From Marinomonas flavescens (GTDB taxonomy: Bacteria > Pseudomonadota > Gammaproteobacteria > Pseudomonadales > Marinomonadaceae), in the NCBI RefSeq assembly GCF_004352835.1, contig NZ_SJSB01000007.1, forward strand, positions 149,302 to 213,301: a stretch of 64,000 bases of DNA, in the 5' to 3' direction. Below, piece after piece: positions 46,705 through 56,299 of this stretch. The first letter of the stretch is position 1; each line of letters opens with the position of its first letter. Under the pieces are notes generated by a model. It saw only the letters and a list, made by a program, of their open reading frames with translations, was not told the origin of the DNA and ran no database searches. Made by a program: the position numbers and the translations under genes.

Positions 46705-47535
46705 TTACGCTTTATAAATATTCTCATAGCAATAATTAGTCGCTTCTACAAAGCCATCTACACTACCGCAATCAAAGCGTCGACCTTTGAATTTATACGC
46801 CAGCACACAACCTTCTTTAGCTTGTTGTAAAATAGCGTCTGTGATTTGAACTTCACCATTACGACCTGGAGGAGTGTTGCGAATTTTATCAAAGATATCT
46901 GGCGTCAATATATAACGACCGATAATAGCAAGGTTAGAAGGCGCTTCTTCTTTAGAAGGTTTCTCAACCATGTCAGTTACGCGATAAAGACCTTCCATCA
47001 TGTCATCGCCTTTGATCACACCATATTTATGCACTTCATCTTCAGGCACTTCCTCAATGGCTACAATGGTGCACCGAAATTGATTGTACAATTTCACCAT
47101 TTGCGCCATTACACCATCGCCTCCTTCTTCACCAAAACAAAGGTCATCGGCCAAAACAACACCAAACGCTTCTTCACCAATCAATGGCTCACCCGTCAAA
47201 ATGGCATGACCAAGACCTAACATTTGATTTTGAGGAATAAAAGAAAAAACCGCATTCGCAATTAAGTGGCGAATGCCTTCCAAATATTGCTCTTTGCTGG
47301 TACCAGAAATTTGATGTTCAAGCTCGTAGCTAATATCAAAATGATCAGCAATCGCGCGTTTACCACGGCCTGTTACGAAGGTCACATTTTTCAAACCCGC
47401 TTGTACAGCTTCTTCTACACCATACTGAACCAAAGGCTTGTTAACGATAGGAAGCATTTCCTTCGGCATCGACTTAGTGGCTGGCAAAAAACGTGTTCCA
47501 TAACCTGCCACTGGGAACAAACATTTACGAATCAT
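46705..47535 (-). CDS. galU: UTP-glucose-1-phosphate uridylyltransferase
   Basis: Makes UDP-glucose for LPS core, glycans and UDP-sugars. 276 residues (usual about 280-300). The N-terminal activation loop is GYGTRFLPATKSMPKEMLP (about 11-29), followed by EKPSKEEAPSNLAIIGRYIL and the C-terminal KFKGRRFDCGS. Monocistronic, ending at the shared terminator. It fits the core glycosyltransferases elsewhere in the window. Confidence 0.97.
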   Translation of the reverse strand: MIRKCLFPVAGYGTRFLPATKSMPKEMLPIVNKPLVQYGVEEAVQAGLKNVTFVTGRGKRAIADHFDISYELEHQISGTSKEQYLEGIRHLIANAVFSFIPQNQMLGLGHAILTGEPLIGEEAFGVVLADDLCFGEEGGDGVMAQMVKLYNQFRCTIVAIEEVPEDEVHKYGVIKGDDMMEGLYRVTDMVEKPSKEEAPSNLAIIGRYILTPDIFDKIRNTPPGRNGEVQITDAILQQAKEGCVLAYKFKGRRFDCGSVDGFVEATNYCYENIYKA

Positions 47536-47596
47536 ACTCTATCCTTAAAATAGCATTAAAGAATGGTCGCCAAAAAAAAATATGACAACCTATAAA

Positions 47597-48478
47597 TTAG
47601 CTTAACGTATTCCGTGCTGTTGATAAAACAACACCCGTTAAACGATCCAAAACTGGGGATTTCAACTTATACCAATGCCAATATAACGGCACATTTAATT
47701 TTGCCTTGGGAAATAATGAGATCAATCTCCCGTCTCTTATCTCTTCCACTACTTGCACAGTAGGAACCAAAGCACAGACTGTGCCAGCCATAATCATCTT
47801 TACAAAACCATGCGATGAAGGATACCAGTGACTATTACGAATGTCCGCTTTTACTTGTAGACACTCATGCTGATAACGACGCCACAGATCATCAAATTCA
47901 TCATAGATAAGCGAAGGCGCTCCTACGACAGTTTCGATACAAATATCATTTTTTAATTGCGTTTTAATGAACTCAGGAGAAGCCACCAGCTCATAGGTCA
48001 TATTACCCAGAAAAACAGACTCTCCTCCAGACACAGGTGTACCAATTTGACTAATACAAGCAACAACCTCACCTGTCTGCAGAAGCTCTCTCGTTTTACC
48101 TTGATCTGCGGCTTTAATATGCAACCTCGCTTGATCAACGCCCGAGAACACACTTAATACTTGAGCAAACCAAGTTGCTAACACATCATTATTAACCGCA
48201 ATAGAAAGCGGTTGATGGCTGTATCCTTCGTGTAACAACTCAAATAAGCCATCTTCCAGCATGGTTACTTTATTCGCATGCGCCAGTAACTGCTCACCTA
48301 GGGGTGTTGCCGAAACAGGACGAGCCCTTATTAATAAAGGACCACCACACGCTTGCTCTAAACGCTTAATGCGCTGAGAAACCGCAGACTGAGTCAAGCT
48401 AAGGTGATCTGCAGCGCGCTCAAAACTCTGAAAACGCAATACCGCCACAAAGCAATTTAACGCCTTATAATCCATCAT
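47597..48478 (-). CDS. argP: LysR-family regulator ArgP
   Basis: 293 residues. The HTH is in RAADHLSLTQSAVSQRIKRL (about 21-40) and is nearly the canonical ArgP/LysG start. In E. coli ArgP activates argO in response to arginine and is countered by lysine. Divergence from a LysE-type exporter across a 100-base AT-rich spacer supports the same role. Two adjacent ATG codons are possible starts. Confidence 0.92.
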   Translation of the reverse strand: MMDYKALNCFVAVLRFQSFERAADHLSLTQSAVSQRIKRLEQACGGPLLIRARPVSATPLGEQLLAHANKVTMLEDGLFELLHEGYSHQPLSIAVNNDVLATWFAQVLSVFSGVDQARLHIKAADQGKTRELLQTGEVVACISQIGTPVSGGESVFLGNMTYELVASPEFIKTQLKNDICIETVVGAPSLIYDEFDDLWRRYQHECLQVKADIRNSHWYPSSHGFVKMIMAGTVCALVPTVQVVEEIRDGRLISLFPKAKLNVPLYWHWYKLKSPVLDRLTGVVLSTARNTLS

Positions 48479-48578
48479 AATATTTTCTTATGTAATTTAA
48501 GCTAAATTAATTTAAATTTAATTGTAAATACACTTAGTATCAAGACCATTCAACAGACTCAGATAAGACGGAAAAGAT

Positions 48579-49190
48579 ATGATTGCATTTTTGAGTGGGG
48601 CAATTACTGGCGGTGGGCTTATTGTAGCCGTTGGCGCGCAAAACAGTTTTCTACTAGAACAAGCCCTAAAACGACACCTCGCCTTCCCTATCGCCTTTTT
48701 ATTTATCATCAGCGACATTGTTGCGATTGCTCTCGGGGCGTTTGGCTTTGGCTTACTCATTCAAAGTAGTGATTGGTTATTAATGCTATTTCGGTGGGGC
48801 GGGGTGGCTTTTTTAACCTGGTTTGCTTTTCAAAAATGGCGCTCCTCTTTTCTCGATGAGCACCTTGTTCTCAAACATTTAAATACGCGCTTAGCGGGTT
48901 GGCCGTTACTAATGATGGCCCTTGCAGTAACCTGGTTAAACCCACATTTTTACATTGATACCATGATTTTAATGGGCAGCTTATCCAATCAGTTTTTACA
49001 TGATAAATGGATGTTTGTACTCGGCGGTGCCACCTCATCCATTGTCTGGTTTTTACTACTGGCGCTCATCGGTCATGCGTGTGCAAAATGGCTTAGCTCG
49101 GCCATATTCTGGCGCTGGTTTAATCGTGCCAACGCCCTATTGATATGGAGTATTGCGTTTAAAATTGCCACTCAGCCATTAGCGGGCTAA
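48579..49190 (+). CDS. argO: Arginine/lysine exporter ArgO
   Basis: LysE-family inner-membrane protein of 203 residues with about six segments. It starts FLSGAITGGGLIVAVGAQNS and contains TWLNPHFYIDTMILMG, both typical of ArgO/LysE. It exports basic amino acids. Divergent from argP, its likely activator, which probably binds the TTTAAATTTAA-rich spacer at 48479-48578. Confidence 0.93.
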   Translation: MIAFLSGAITGGGLIVAVGAQNSFLLEQALKRHLAFPIAFLFIISDIVAIALGAFGFGLLIQSSDWLLMLFRWGGVAFLTWFAFQKWRSSFLDEHLVLKHLNTRLAGWPLLMMALAVTWLNPHFYIDTMILMGSLSNQFLHDKWMFVLGGATSSIVWFLLLALIGHACAKWLSSAIFWRWFNRANALLIWSIAFKIATQPLAG

Positions 49191-49254
49191 GCGCCAATGG
49201 TGGCAGCTAAAACACAATGTTTCTACAATATCGATTGAATGTAGTAATAAACGC

Positions 49255-50535
49255 TTATAACTTGATCTCAACCTCATGACTTTCATCTGGGGTTGAGGAC
49301 GAATCCGCCTCTACCCACATTTCTGCCGTCGCAATTGGACTCACTGAAAGCGCAACCTGAATAGGATCACTTTGATCTTCAATGACCATAGGTGGCTGAT
49401 AATTAATACGGTATAGAGCCATAAGAGCGACCGAAAAGTTAATCGCAGCAACAAACCAAAATAAGGCATCAATACGAATCAAATCCATCAAAGACGCTGC
49501 CAATAGCGGCCCAATCATACCACCAACGCCATTAAGTAGGATCATGCCACTACTCGCGGATAATATTTGCTCAGGTCGTAACTGGTCATTCATATGGGAA
49601 GAAGCTAACGAGTACATAGGGAAGGTAAATGCCCCAACACAGAACATGCCTACCATCATCAATATCTGACTGTTGCCCATATTGCCCAGCGGTACAATAA
49701 AAGCCGCAAGCCCGCCGACCAAGCCCACCCACAACATAGTCACTCGGCGATCCTGGCGGTCCGACAGCTTTCCTATCGGCCACTGCAACAACATACCGCC
49801 GACATAACTTGCACCAATAAATAATGAAATCTGACCAATACTCATACCAATGCTTTGGGCATACAGAGCACCAAGCCCCAGCAAAGCCCCCGCGGTGACT
49901 CCAGCGGCGGTTACGCCCGTCACCCCGAGTGGCGCGGTCTTAATCAACCCCATTATATTGAGTTTTTCTGGCACATTAATCGTTGGCGAAGGAGTCCGTA
50001 CCAATAACAAGGGGACCAACGCCATAGAAATCAAAACGGACGTTAAAATAAACAGACCATATCCACTAGGAGAAGAAAAATTCAACAAGACCTGACCTAA
50101 TGTCTGACTTGCCCATATCTCAATGGTATAAATAGAAAATAATCGGCCTCGAGTTTGGTTCGTCGCAATGTCGTTTAACCAACTTTCCGTGACAATATAC
50201 AAACCCGCGTAACACAAGCCCGTGCCCATTCTCATGAGCATCCAAAACCAAGGATTTACCACCACAGATTGCATCAATATCGTCACCGACGCCAATGACG
50301 CCACCGCGGCGAAGACTCGAATATGACCGACATTTTTAACCCAAATAGGTACTAAAATAGATCCGACGATAAAACCAAAATAGTACGATGACATGATCAA
50401 ACCTGTCGCCGTCGTATCAAAAGACTCTAACGATGCACGAATACCAATTAAGGAGCTTTGCAAGGCGCTCGCCATAGAGAGAATGGCAATACCGAAAAGC
50501 AGGCTCCAAATAGGAAGCAGTAGAGTTTTAAACAT
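49255..50535 (-). CDS. MFS transporter, YcaD-like
   Basis: 426 residues with twelve predicted membrane segments. After the last segment comes an acidic cytoplasmic tail of about 45 residues. The conserved MFS loop between segments 2 and 3 is degenerate, and GKLSDRQDRRVTM marks loop 8-9. The TESWLNDIATNQTRGRLFSI segment is characteristic of the YcaD/TsgA-type branch. Substrate unknown. Monocistronic. Confidence 0.88.
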   Translation of the reverse strand: MFKTLLLPIWSLLFGIAILSMASALQSSLIGIRASLESFDTTATGLIMSSYYFGFIVGSILVPIWVKNVGHIRVFAAVASLASVTILMQSVVVNPWFWMLMRMGTGLCYAGLYIVTESWLNDIATNQTRGRLFSIYTIEIWASQTLGQVLLNFSSPSGYGLFILTSVLISMALVPLLLVRTPSPTINVPEKLNIMGLIKTAPLGVTGVTAAGVTAGALLGLGALYAQSIGMSIGQISLFIGASYVGGMLLQWPIGKLSDRQDRRVTMLWVGLVGGLAAFIVPLGNMGNSQILMMVGMFCVGAFTFPMYSLASSHMNDQLRPEQILSASSGMILLNGVGGMIGPLLAASLMDLIRIDALFWFVAAINFSVALMALYRINYQPPMVIEDQSDPIQVALSVSPIATAEMWVEADSSSTPDESHEVEIKL

Positions 50536-50860
50536 GAATATCCTTCGTACTAACGTGCAGTTTTAACAAAATAGGTGGTTATAATTTCGGCAGACTATAC
50601 CGACACAATTTATGAATGCAATAACTAATCATCAGGTTAAAAATTTTACTTTCATGATCGTAATTTAACTATTCAGTGTAAAGTATTCAAACCGATTAAA
50701 GTAAAAAAACAGCGCCTCTGCTACAAGATAATATACGTAAGTTAAGTACTGTATTTAATACTATCGCCCCGGCACTAAGCTCACAGGTACATTAGTTCAC
50801 GCCTAATACTGCACCACCCGCATTCATTTACCTTTTGTATTCATCAGAAGAAATGCGAGA
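50536..50860. other. Intergenic region between the MFS gene and choV
   Basis: AT-rich. It should hold the MFS promoter near 50540-50640. I see no ORF, repeat or stable hairpin until the choV terminator. Confidence 0.3.
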
Positions 50861-50861
50861 T

Positions 50862-50893
50862 AAAAAAAAACGAAGACAATTGGCTTGTCTTCG
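50862..50893 (-). terminator. Terminator of the betI-choXWV operon
   Basis: CGAAGACAA (50871-50879) pairs with TTGTCTTCG (50885-50893) around five bases. Nine A on the left give the T run on the minus strand. Confidence 0.9.
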
Positions 50894-50991
50894 CTTTGAA
50901 TTAAAATGAACTCATTGCTGTTGCTAATTAAGAACGTCACTTAAGAAAGTGCTCAGAGCTTCACTAAAGTATAAGACTCAAGGGACTCTCT

Positions 50992-52179
50992 CTACTGTGT
51001 CTCAGTACGGCTAAAATGCTTACCTAATAGTGCGTGGTAGAAGTTATGATCACTTAGAATACCAACACATTGACCGTCATTTTCCAGCACAATGGGACGA
51101 TTCGTGTGGTAACGAATCTCTACTGCATCACGCATGTTAATCGTTTCATCCACTCGGACAACGGTATTAGCTGGCATGTCTTCAATTCGCATACCGGGCG
51201 CCCATTGAGCACTCGCAACCTCTTCTTCGCTGTTGTACACGCCTTGAAATTGACCTGCATCCAACGCAAGCCAAAGATTTTCACCCACGTTAAAGCGTGC
51301 TTCTTTTTTCGGCAGCTCTGCAAGCGGAGTCATTAACGCACTACCACACAACACATTAAGGGGATTAGTATGGGCAACAAATTTCTCAACGTATTCAGTG
51401 GCTGGGTTTAAGACAATTTGCTCTGGTGCTCCTTGTTGAATGATACGAGCTGATTCCATAATGGCGATTTTAGTGCCAATTTTTAGCGCTTCATCTAAGT
51501 CATGGCTAACAAAAATAATGGTTTTGTTTAAACGCTTTTGTAGCTCGATCAATTCGTCTTGTAACTGAGAACGAATTAAAGGATCGAGCGCAGAGAAAGG
51601 CTCATCCATCAATAAAACATCAGTATCCATCGCAAAAGCTCGCGCCAAGCCAACACGTTGTCGCATCCCACCAGACAATTCATCTGGTTTTTTATCAGCC
51701 CATTGAGTTAAGCCAACCATATCTAATTGTTCTTTTGCTTTAGCAAGGCGGTCTTTCAGAGCCATTCCTTGCATTTCAAGACCAAATGCCACGTTTTCAA
51801 GCACAGTCAACCAAGGCATTAATGCAAAACTCTGAAACACCATAGACACTCGGTTAGTACGCATATGACGTAATGTTTTTTCATCACAGGTCGCCATATC
51901 AACCATGTCGCTACCATCTTTCACTAGGCAGCGTCCGCGAGCAACTTTATTTAAGCCATTTACTGCTCGCAATAGCGTCGATTTACCAGAACCCGAAAGC
52001 CCCATTAACACGCAGATCTCACCTTCGTTTACTTCGATGTTCGCATCTTGCACACCAACAACATCTCCACTCATACCAAGAATTTCATCTCGAGAGTGAC
52101 CTTTGTCCATTAGAGGAAGCGTCTTAGCCAAATTGTTGCCAAAAACAATATCTAGGTGTTCTATTTTTACAACAGCCAT
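50992..52179 (-). CDS. choV: Choline ABC importer ATPase
   Basis: 395-residue ATPase with Walker A GLSGSGKST, signature LSGGMRQRVGLARA, Walker B LLMDEPFSALDP and H-loop FVSHDLDEAL, then a CBS-like C-terminal region. It is closely related to, but distinct from, the ProV at 5.3 kb. It starts two bases after choW, preceded by AAGGG. Function as the choline system is taken from the ChoX protein. Confidence 0.93.
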   Translation of the reverse strand: MAVVKIEHLDIVFGNNLAKTLPLMDKGHSRDEILGMSGDVVGVQDANIEVNEGEICVLMGLSGSGKSTLLRAVNGLNKVARGRCLVKDGSDMVDMATCDEKTLRHMRTNRVSMVFQSFALMPWLTVLENVAFGLEMQGMALKDRLAKAKEQLDMVGLTQWADKKPDELSGGMRQRVGLARAFAMDTDVLLMDEPFSALDPLIRSQLQDELIELQKRLNKTIIFVSHDLDEALKIGTKIAIMESARIIQQGAPEQIVLNPATEYVEKFVAHTNPLNVLCGSALMTPLAELPKKEARFNVGENLWLALDAGQFQGVYNSEEEVASAQWAPGMRIEDMPANTVVRVDETINMRDAVEIRYHTNRPIVLENDGQCVGILSDHNFYHALLGKHFSRTETQ

Positions 52180-52181
52180 AT

Positions 52182-53027
52182 TTACCCTTCTTTTCTCATC
52201 GATGGTGTTTTACAAATACGGTCCAACATAATGGCGACTAAAACAATAGCGATACCCGCCTCAAAACCTTGAGAGATATTTACCGTATTCAATGCTCGGA
52301 TTACAGGTTTGCCCAAGCCATCCGCACCAACCAATGCCGCGACAACCACCATAGATAAAGACAGCATAATACATTGTGTAATACCGGCCATGATGCTCGG
52401 CATTGCTGCAGGTAATTCTACTTTGTAAAGTAATTTTGATTTCGTACAACCAAACGCCAAACCCGCTTCGAGCAATTCGCTAGGCACTTTACTGACCCCT
52501 AAATAGGTCAATCGTATCGGCGCAGCTATGGCAAAAATAACGGTTGAAATCAGACCAGGTACATAGCCTAGACCAAATAAAATAAGAGTGGGTATCAAAT
52601 ACACAAACGTAGGAATAGTTTGCATCAAATCTAAAATAGGTCGCAATATCGTGTATAGCCAAGAACGATGTGCGGCCGCAATTCCAATGGGAATACCGAT
52701 TAGCACACTAAAGGCCGTCGCCGATATTACCAACACCAATGTTTGTACCGTCTCTTCCCAGTAGCCCATGTTAATAATTAACAGTAAAGACGCGGTAATG
52801 AACACTAACAACCCAATACTGTGATGTAAAAACCAAACACCAACCAAAACAATTGCAATGACAGCCAGCGGAGGAGCCCACATAATTGAGTCAACCATAG
52901 ATGTGATCATGGTTTCTAATACAAAAGAAATCAGATCAAAAAAGCCAGAAGCCGAGCCCACAAGCCAGTCTATAAAGCTTTCCATCCAGGCGCCAAGAGG
53001 GATTTTATTATCCGTTAGCCAATCCAT
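52182..53027 (-). CDS. choW: Choline ABC importer permease
   Basis: 281-residue permease with about six to seven membrane segments and the EAA loop EAGLAFGCTKSKLLYKVELP (about 189-208). GGGAGA precedes the ATG. It pairs with ChoV and receives substrate from ChoX. Confidence 0.93.
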   Translation of the reverse strand: MDWLTDNKIPLGAWMESFIDWLVGSASGFFDLISFVLETMITSMVDSIMWAPPLAVIAIVLVGVWFLHHSIGLLVFITASLLLIINMGYWEETVQTLVLVISATAFSVLIGIPIGIAAAHRSWLYTILRPILDLMQTIPTFVYLIPTLILFGLGYVPGLISTVIFAIAAPIRLTYLGVSKVPSELLEAGLAFGCTKSKLLYKVELPAAMPSIMAGITQCIMLSLSMVVVAALVGADGLGKPVIRALNTVNISQGFEAGIAIVLVAIMLDRICKTPSMRKEG

Positions 53028-53049
53028 ATTTTATCTCCCGATTTGTAAA

Positions 53050-53081
53050 AACAGGCACCAGAGGTATATCACCACTGGTGC
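53050..53081 (-). terminator. Intra-operon terminator/attenuator between choX and choW
   Basis: GCACCAG and CTGGTGC (53055-53061 and 53075-53081) pair around 13 bases. On the minus strand they are followed by CTGTTTTT. It is placed like the hairpin between proX and proW at 4341-4373. Confidence 0.7.
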
Positions 53082-53106
53082 GCTATACATTAAAAAATAA
53101 CGTTTT

Positions 53107-54042
53107 TTATAGACCTAAGTGCGCTTTAACTGCCGCTAGACCATTACCACCTGATTTTGTATTAACGCCATCAAGCCAAGCAGTAAGAGCATCGGGATGT
53201 GCTTTTAGCCACTCTTGTGCTGCTGCCGCTGGTTTTTTGCCATCATCAAGAATGTAACCCATGATTTGGTTTTCCATTGGCATAGTAAACTTCAGATTAG
53301 TAATCAATTTACCTACATTAGGGCATGACTGGATGTAACCTTTACGAACGTTAGTATGTACGTTCGCACCGCCGTAATTAGGACCAAAATATTCATCACC
53401 GCCAGACAAGTAATCCATATCAAAATTTGAATTCATTGGATGCGGAGCCCAACCTAAAAACGCAATCCATTTATGACGACGGATGTTACGCTTAACTTGA
53501 GAAAGCATACCTGCTTCACTTGATTCAACTAATTGGAAATTACCTAGATTAAAGGCATTTTTATCGATCATATCTTGAATAAGACGGTTGCCATCGTTAC
53601 CAGGTTCGATGCCATAGATACGTCCAGCAAACTCTTTGCGATGTTTAGCAAGATCAGAGAAATCCGTTACACCAGCATCATAAGCTTCTTTGCTGACTGC
53701 AAGTGTGTATTTAGCGCCTTTCAGATTAGGCCCTAAATCCTGAACCGTACCTGTTTTCAAATAAGGTGCTACATCGGCCTTCATGGAAGGCATCCAGTTA
53801 CCTAGGAAAACGTCTATATCTTTGTTCGCCATAGACGTATAAGTCACAGGCACAGACAATAGCTGTATTTTTGTATCGTAACCAAGGCCTTGCAATATTT
53901 CTGTTGCCACAGCCGTGGTAGAAGTGATGTCAGTCCAACCAACATCTGAAAAGCGTACTGTTGAACAATTCGCTGCCATTGTTAAGCCAGAAATACTGGC
54001 GATACCGATCGCGATTACGCCTTTGCTTGCCTTATTTAACAT
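53107..54042 (-). CDS. choX: Choline-binding periplasmic protein
   Basis: 311-residue binding protein with a signal peptide ending near TMA (about residue 23). The mature start CSTVRFSDVGWTDITSTTA, then VFLGNWMPSM, YGIEPGNDGNRLIQDMIDK and GWAPHPMNSNFDMDYL, match rhizobial ChoX closely as I recall it, including the aromatic box residues. Two cysteines (26 and near 235) could form one disulfide. AGAGGATG precedes the ATG. The upstream spacer carries two perfect palindromes. It is placed after betI, so choline uptake and its repressor are linked. Confidence 0.93.
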   Translation of the reverse strand: MLNKASKGVIAIGIASISGLTMAANCSTVRFSDVGWTDITSTTAVATEILQGLGYDTKIQLLSVPVTYTSMANKDIDVFLGNWMPSMKADVAPYLKTGTVQDLGPNLKGAKYTLAVSKEAYDAGVTDFSDLAKHRKEFAGRIYGIEPGNDGNRLIQDMIDKNAFNLGNFQLVESSEAGMLSQVKRNIRRHKWIAFLGWAPHPMNSNFDMDYLSGGDEYFGPNYGGANVHTNVRKGYIQSCPNVGKLITNLKFTMPMENQIMGYILDDGKKPAAAAQEWLKAHPDALTAWLDGVNTKSGGNGLAAVKAHLGL

Positions 54043-54072
54043 AACTCATCCTCTTTTATGGAAAACTATTGC

Positions 54073-54089
54073 GAACAAAGACTTTGTTC
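54073..54089 (-). promoter_or_regulatory. Perfect 17-bp palindrome in the choX leader
   Basis: GAACAAAG and CTTTGTTC flank one central base, 31 bases upstream of the choX start. A one-base loop suits a DNA operator better than an RNA hairpin. Confidence 0.45.
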
Positions 54090-54126
54090 ACTTAAATACA
54101 TCAGAATTGCTTGGATAAATCACTTC

Positions 54127-54143
54127 AGCTGTTAATAACAGCT
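54127..54143 (-). promoter_or_regulatory. Second perfect 17-bp palindrome between betI and choX
   Basis: AGCTGTTA and TAACAGCT flank one central base. Its centre lies 54 bases from that of the palindrome at 54073-54089. It could be an operator; there is no T run to make it a terminator. Confidence 0.45.
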
Positions 54144-54161
54144 TGCCTTAGACCCAAGCGA

Positions 54162-54743
54162 CTAAGGTTTAAATACTAGCTCTAAATACGTTCCTATCTG
54201 CCGAGTTGAACGCACACTATCAATACCACCCGACAAACACCCTCTTAACCACATACCATCGATTAATGCTGCCACGGTTTGTGCTATTTCTCGTGCTTTC
54301 TCGATATCAAACGCTTCTTTTAGCACCACAACCAATGCAGTATGTAAACGGTGGTAATACACATTCTGCAATCTGAACAATGATGGTGTATGCATGGCCG
54401 ATGCCCAAAACCCCATCCATGCCTTTACTACTTGAGGATGAGTTTGCGATTGGTTCAAGCTAGCTTGAACCAAGGCCATTACTTTTTCTTTAGAGGACTT
54501 ATCTTTAGCCTGCAAAACTTCTTTGCTTAATCCTTCAAAAAACTCATGAATTAAACTCTTCATCGTTTCTTCAAGAAGACCGTTTTTTCCGCCAAAATAA
54601 TGATTTATGATGGCTGGTGACACTCCAGCATTTTTACCGATAATACTAACGGTAGCGCCTGCGAAGCCATATTCATCAATGGCATTAATCGCGGCTTCGA
54701 TTAACTGAGGCTTTCGTATTTCTTGCATTCCCAATTTTGGCAT
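54162..54743 (-). CDS. betI: TetR-family choline-responsive repressor BetI
   Basis: 193 residues. The start MPKLGMQEIRKPQLIEAAINA, the HTH SIIGKNAGVSPAIINHYFGG (about 34-53) and the C-terminal DGMWLRGCLSGG are diagnostic of BetI (E. coli 195). It represses choline uptake and oxidation genes until choline is present. The betA and betB genes are not in this window. It is first in betI-choXWV, with an operator over its own start site. Confidence 0.95.
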   Translation of the reverse strand: MPKLGMQEIRKPQLIEAAINAIDEYGFAGATVSIIGKNAGVSPAIINHYFGGKNGLLEETMKSLIHEFFEGLSKEVLQAKDKSSKEKVMALVQASLNQSQTHPQVVKAWMGFWASAMHTPSLFRLQNVYYHRLHTALVVVLKEAFDIEKAREIAQTVAALIDGMWLRGCLSGGIDSVRSTRQIGTYLELVFKP

Positions 54744-54758
54744 TACAAATCCTTTTTT

Positions 54759-54813
54759 ATTAAACAGCCGTTTAATGAAAACTATAGTAGGCTGCTTTTA
54801 CAATAATGGTCAA
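54759..54813 (-). promoter_or_regulatory. betI promoter with BetI-like operator
   Basis: On the minus strand TTGACC and TACTAT are separated by 18 bases (54784-54813). Just downstream, at the expected start site, ATTAAAC and GTTTAAT flank four bases (54759-54776), resembling BetI boxes. The 54814-55089 remainder of the spacer, up to the PatB gene, is AT-rich with no clear feature. Confidence 0.6.
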
Positions 54814-55089
54814 CCCTTGACAAATCAAAAACTTAGTACTCTAAACAACTTAAGCTTATGATTTAAAAGAGTAAAATGGTAAATAAAATAAATATTAACT
54901 TTTATTAATAAACTGCTATTGTCGTGAATATAAACATTAAGGATGTTTTTTAAACAATCCTAAGGTCGCCAATCGAAATATCACTGCATCACACTTTTTT
55001 TGTTTAAAATATAGTCAATCACAAGATATAGTGAAGATCACCCAACTCACATTAAGAATAGAGTTCAAAATACTAATAGGAAAAAGGTA

Positions 55090-56244
55090 ATGGATAGCAA
55101 CGCATCTTGTTTTGATAAAGAGATAGACCGAACAAACAGCAATAGCGATAAATGGACCAAATATCCTCAAGATGTGATCCCATTGTGGGTCGCCGATATG
55201 GATTTTGAGTCGCCAGATTGCATCAAAACAGCCCTCAATGAGCGAATTGAGCACGGCGTTTTTGGTTATACACACGCTTCCAACGAACTAGAAAATACGA
55301 TCGTAGAGTATGCAAAGCGTCGTTATGACTGGGGTATTTCAAGCGCACAGATTGTTCACTTACCAGGATTAGTCTGCGCTTTGCATTTGGCCGTGAGAGC
55401 TTTCTCTAGCGAAGGCGATACTATTATTGTTCCTAGCCCTATCTATCCTAATTTCAACAAGGCTGTACTTCATGCGAATCGTGAGTTATCGCATGTTGAG
55501 ATGCAGATAGAAGACGGCCGTTGGGTACTTGATATGCAAGCGTTTGAAATCGCCTGTGCCCAACCCAATAGTAAAATGATTCTATTGTGTAACCCGCATA
55601 ACCCAGGCGGTACGGTTTACACCAGAGCAGAACTTGAAGCAATTCATCAGCTTGCACAGCGCTATGATTTATTGGTCGTTAGCGATGAAATTCACTGTGA
55701 CCTGATTCTCGATGATGTGCCTCATGTACCTTTCGCCAGTGTTAATGAAGACGCGACCAACCGTACCATCACATTAATGGCGCCTAGCAAAACCTTTAAT
55801 GTTGCTGGCTTAGGCTATGCTTTCGCAGTGATTGCTAACCCAGCACTGAGGGCGACCTTTAACAATGCAAAAGCTGGGCTGGTTCCTTACCCTAATTTAC
55901 TCGGTTTAATAGCGGCAAACGCAGCATTTGGAGAAGGTCAAGATTGGCACGAATCGCTACTCACTTACCTAAAAGAAAATCGCGATATTATTGAGCGCTG
56001 GCTACCAAGCACTCCCCTAAAAATGGTTCATTTGGAAGCCACTTATTTGGCTTGGATTGATGTCTCTGCGTTACAACTTAATAGCGTTCATCAATTCTTT
56101 TTGGATGCTGGTGTAGGAATTTCTGATGGAAAAGATTTTGGCAATCCTAACTATATTCGCCTAAACTTTGGGTGTCCTAAATCACGACTCGAAGATGCGA
56201 TTAAGCGAATAAATGATGCTCTAAAAAAGCATAATTATTTATAG
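55090..56244 (+). CDS. PatB/MalY-type cystathionine beta-lyase
   Basis: 384-residue PLP enzyme of the class I/II aminotransferase fold, C-S lyase branch. IPLWVADMDFESPDCI (about 30-45) is the branch signature, NPHNPGG (about 168-174) binds PLP, SDEIHCDL follows, and the PLP lysine is in APSKTFNVAG. It cleaves C-S bonds of cystathionine or related thioethers; roles in methionine metabolism or volatile sulfur release are possible. No operon partner is evident. Confidence 0.92.
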   Translation: MDSNASCFDKEIDRTNSNSDKWTKYPQDVIPLWVADMDFESPDCIKTALNERIEHGVFGYTHASNELENTIVEYAKRRYDWGISSAQIVHLPGLVCALHLAVRAFSSEGDTIIVPSPIYPNFNKAVLHANRELSHVEMQIEDGRWVLDMQAFEIACAQPNSKMILLCNPHNPGGTVYTRAELEAIHQLAQRYDLLVVSDEIHCDLILDDVPHVPFASVNEDATNRTITLMAPSKTFNVAGLGYAFAVIANPALRATFNNAKAGLVPYPNLLGLIAANAAFGEGQDWHESLLTYLKENRDIIERWLPSTPLKMVHLEATYLAWIDVSALQLNSVHQFFLDAGVGISDGKDFGNPNYIRLNFGCPKSRLEDAIKRINDALKKHNYL

Positions 56245-56299
56245 TTCTCTTTATTAAAAAGGAATTAGGTACGCATAATCGAGCCCCTTGGAGGTTATT

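Noticed and set aside
46846..47220. 124-residue plus-strand ORF
   Set aside because: It is wholly antisense to galU and has the composition expected from a shadow of that gene.
55015..55275. 86-residue minus-strand ORF with hydrophobic stretches over the PatB start
   Set aside because: It overlaps the well-supported PatB/MalY gene on the other strand, has no family resemblance and no good ribosome site.
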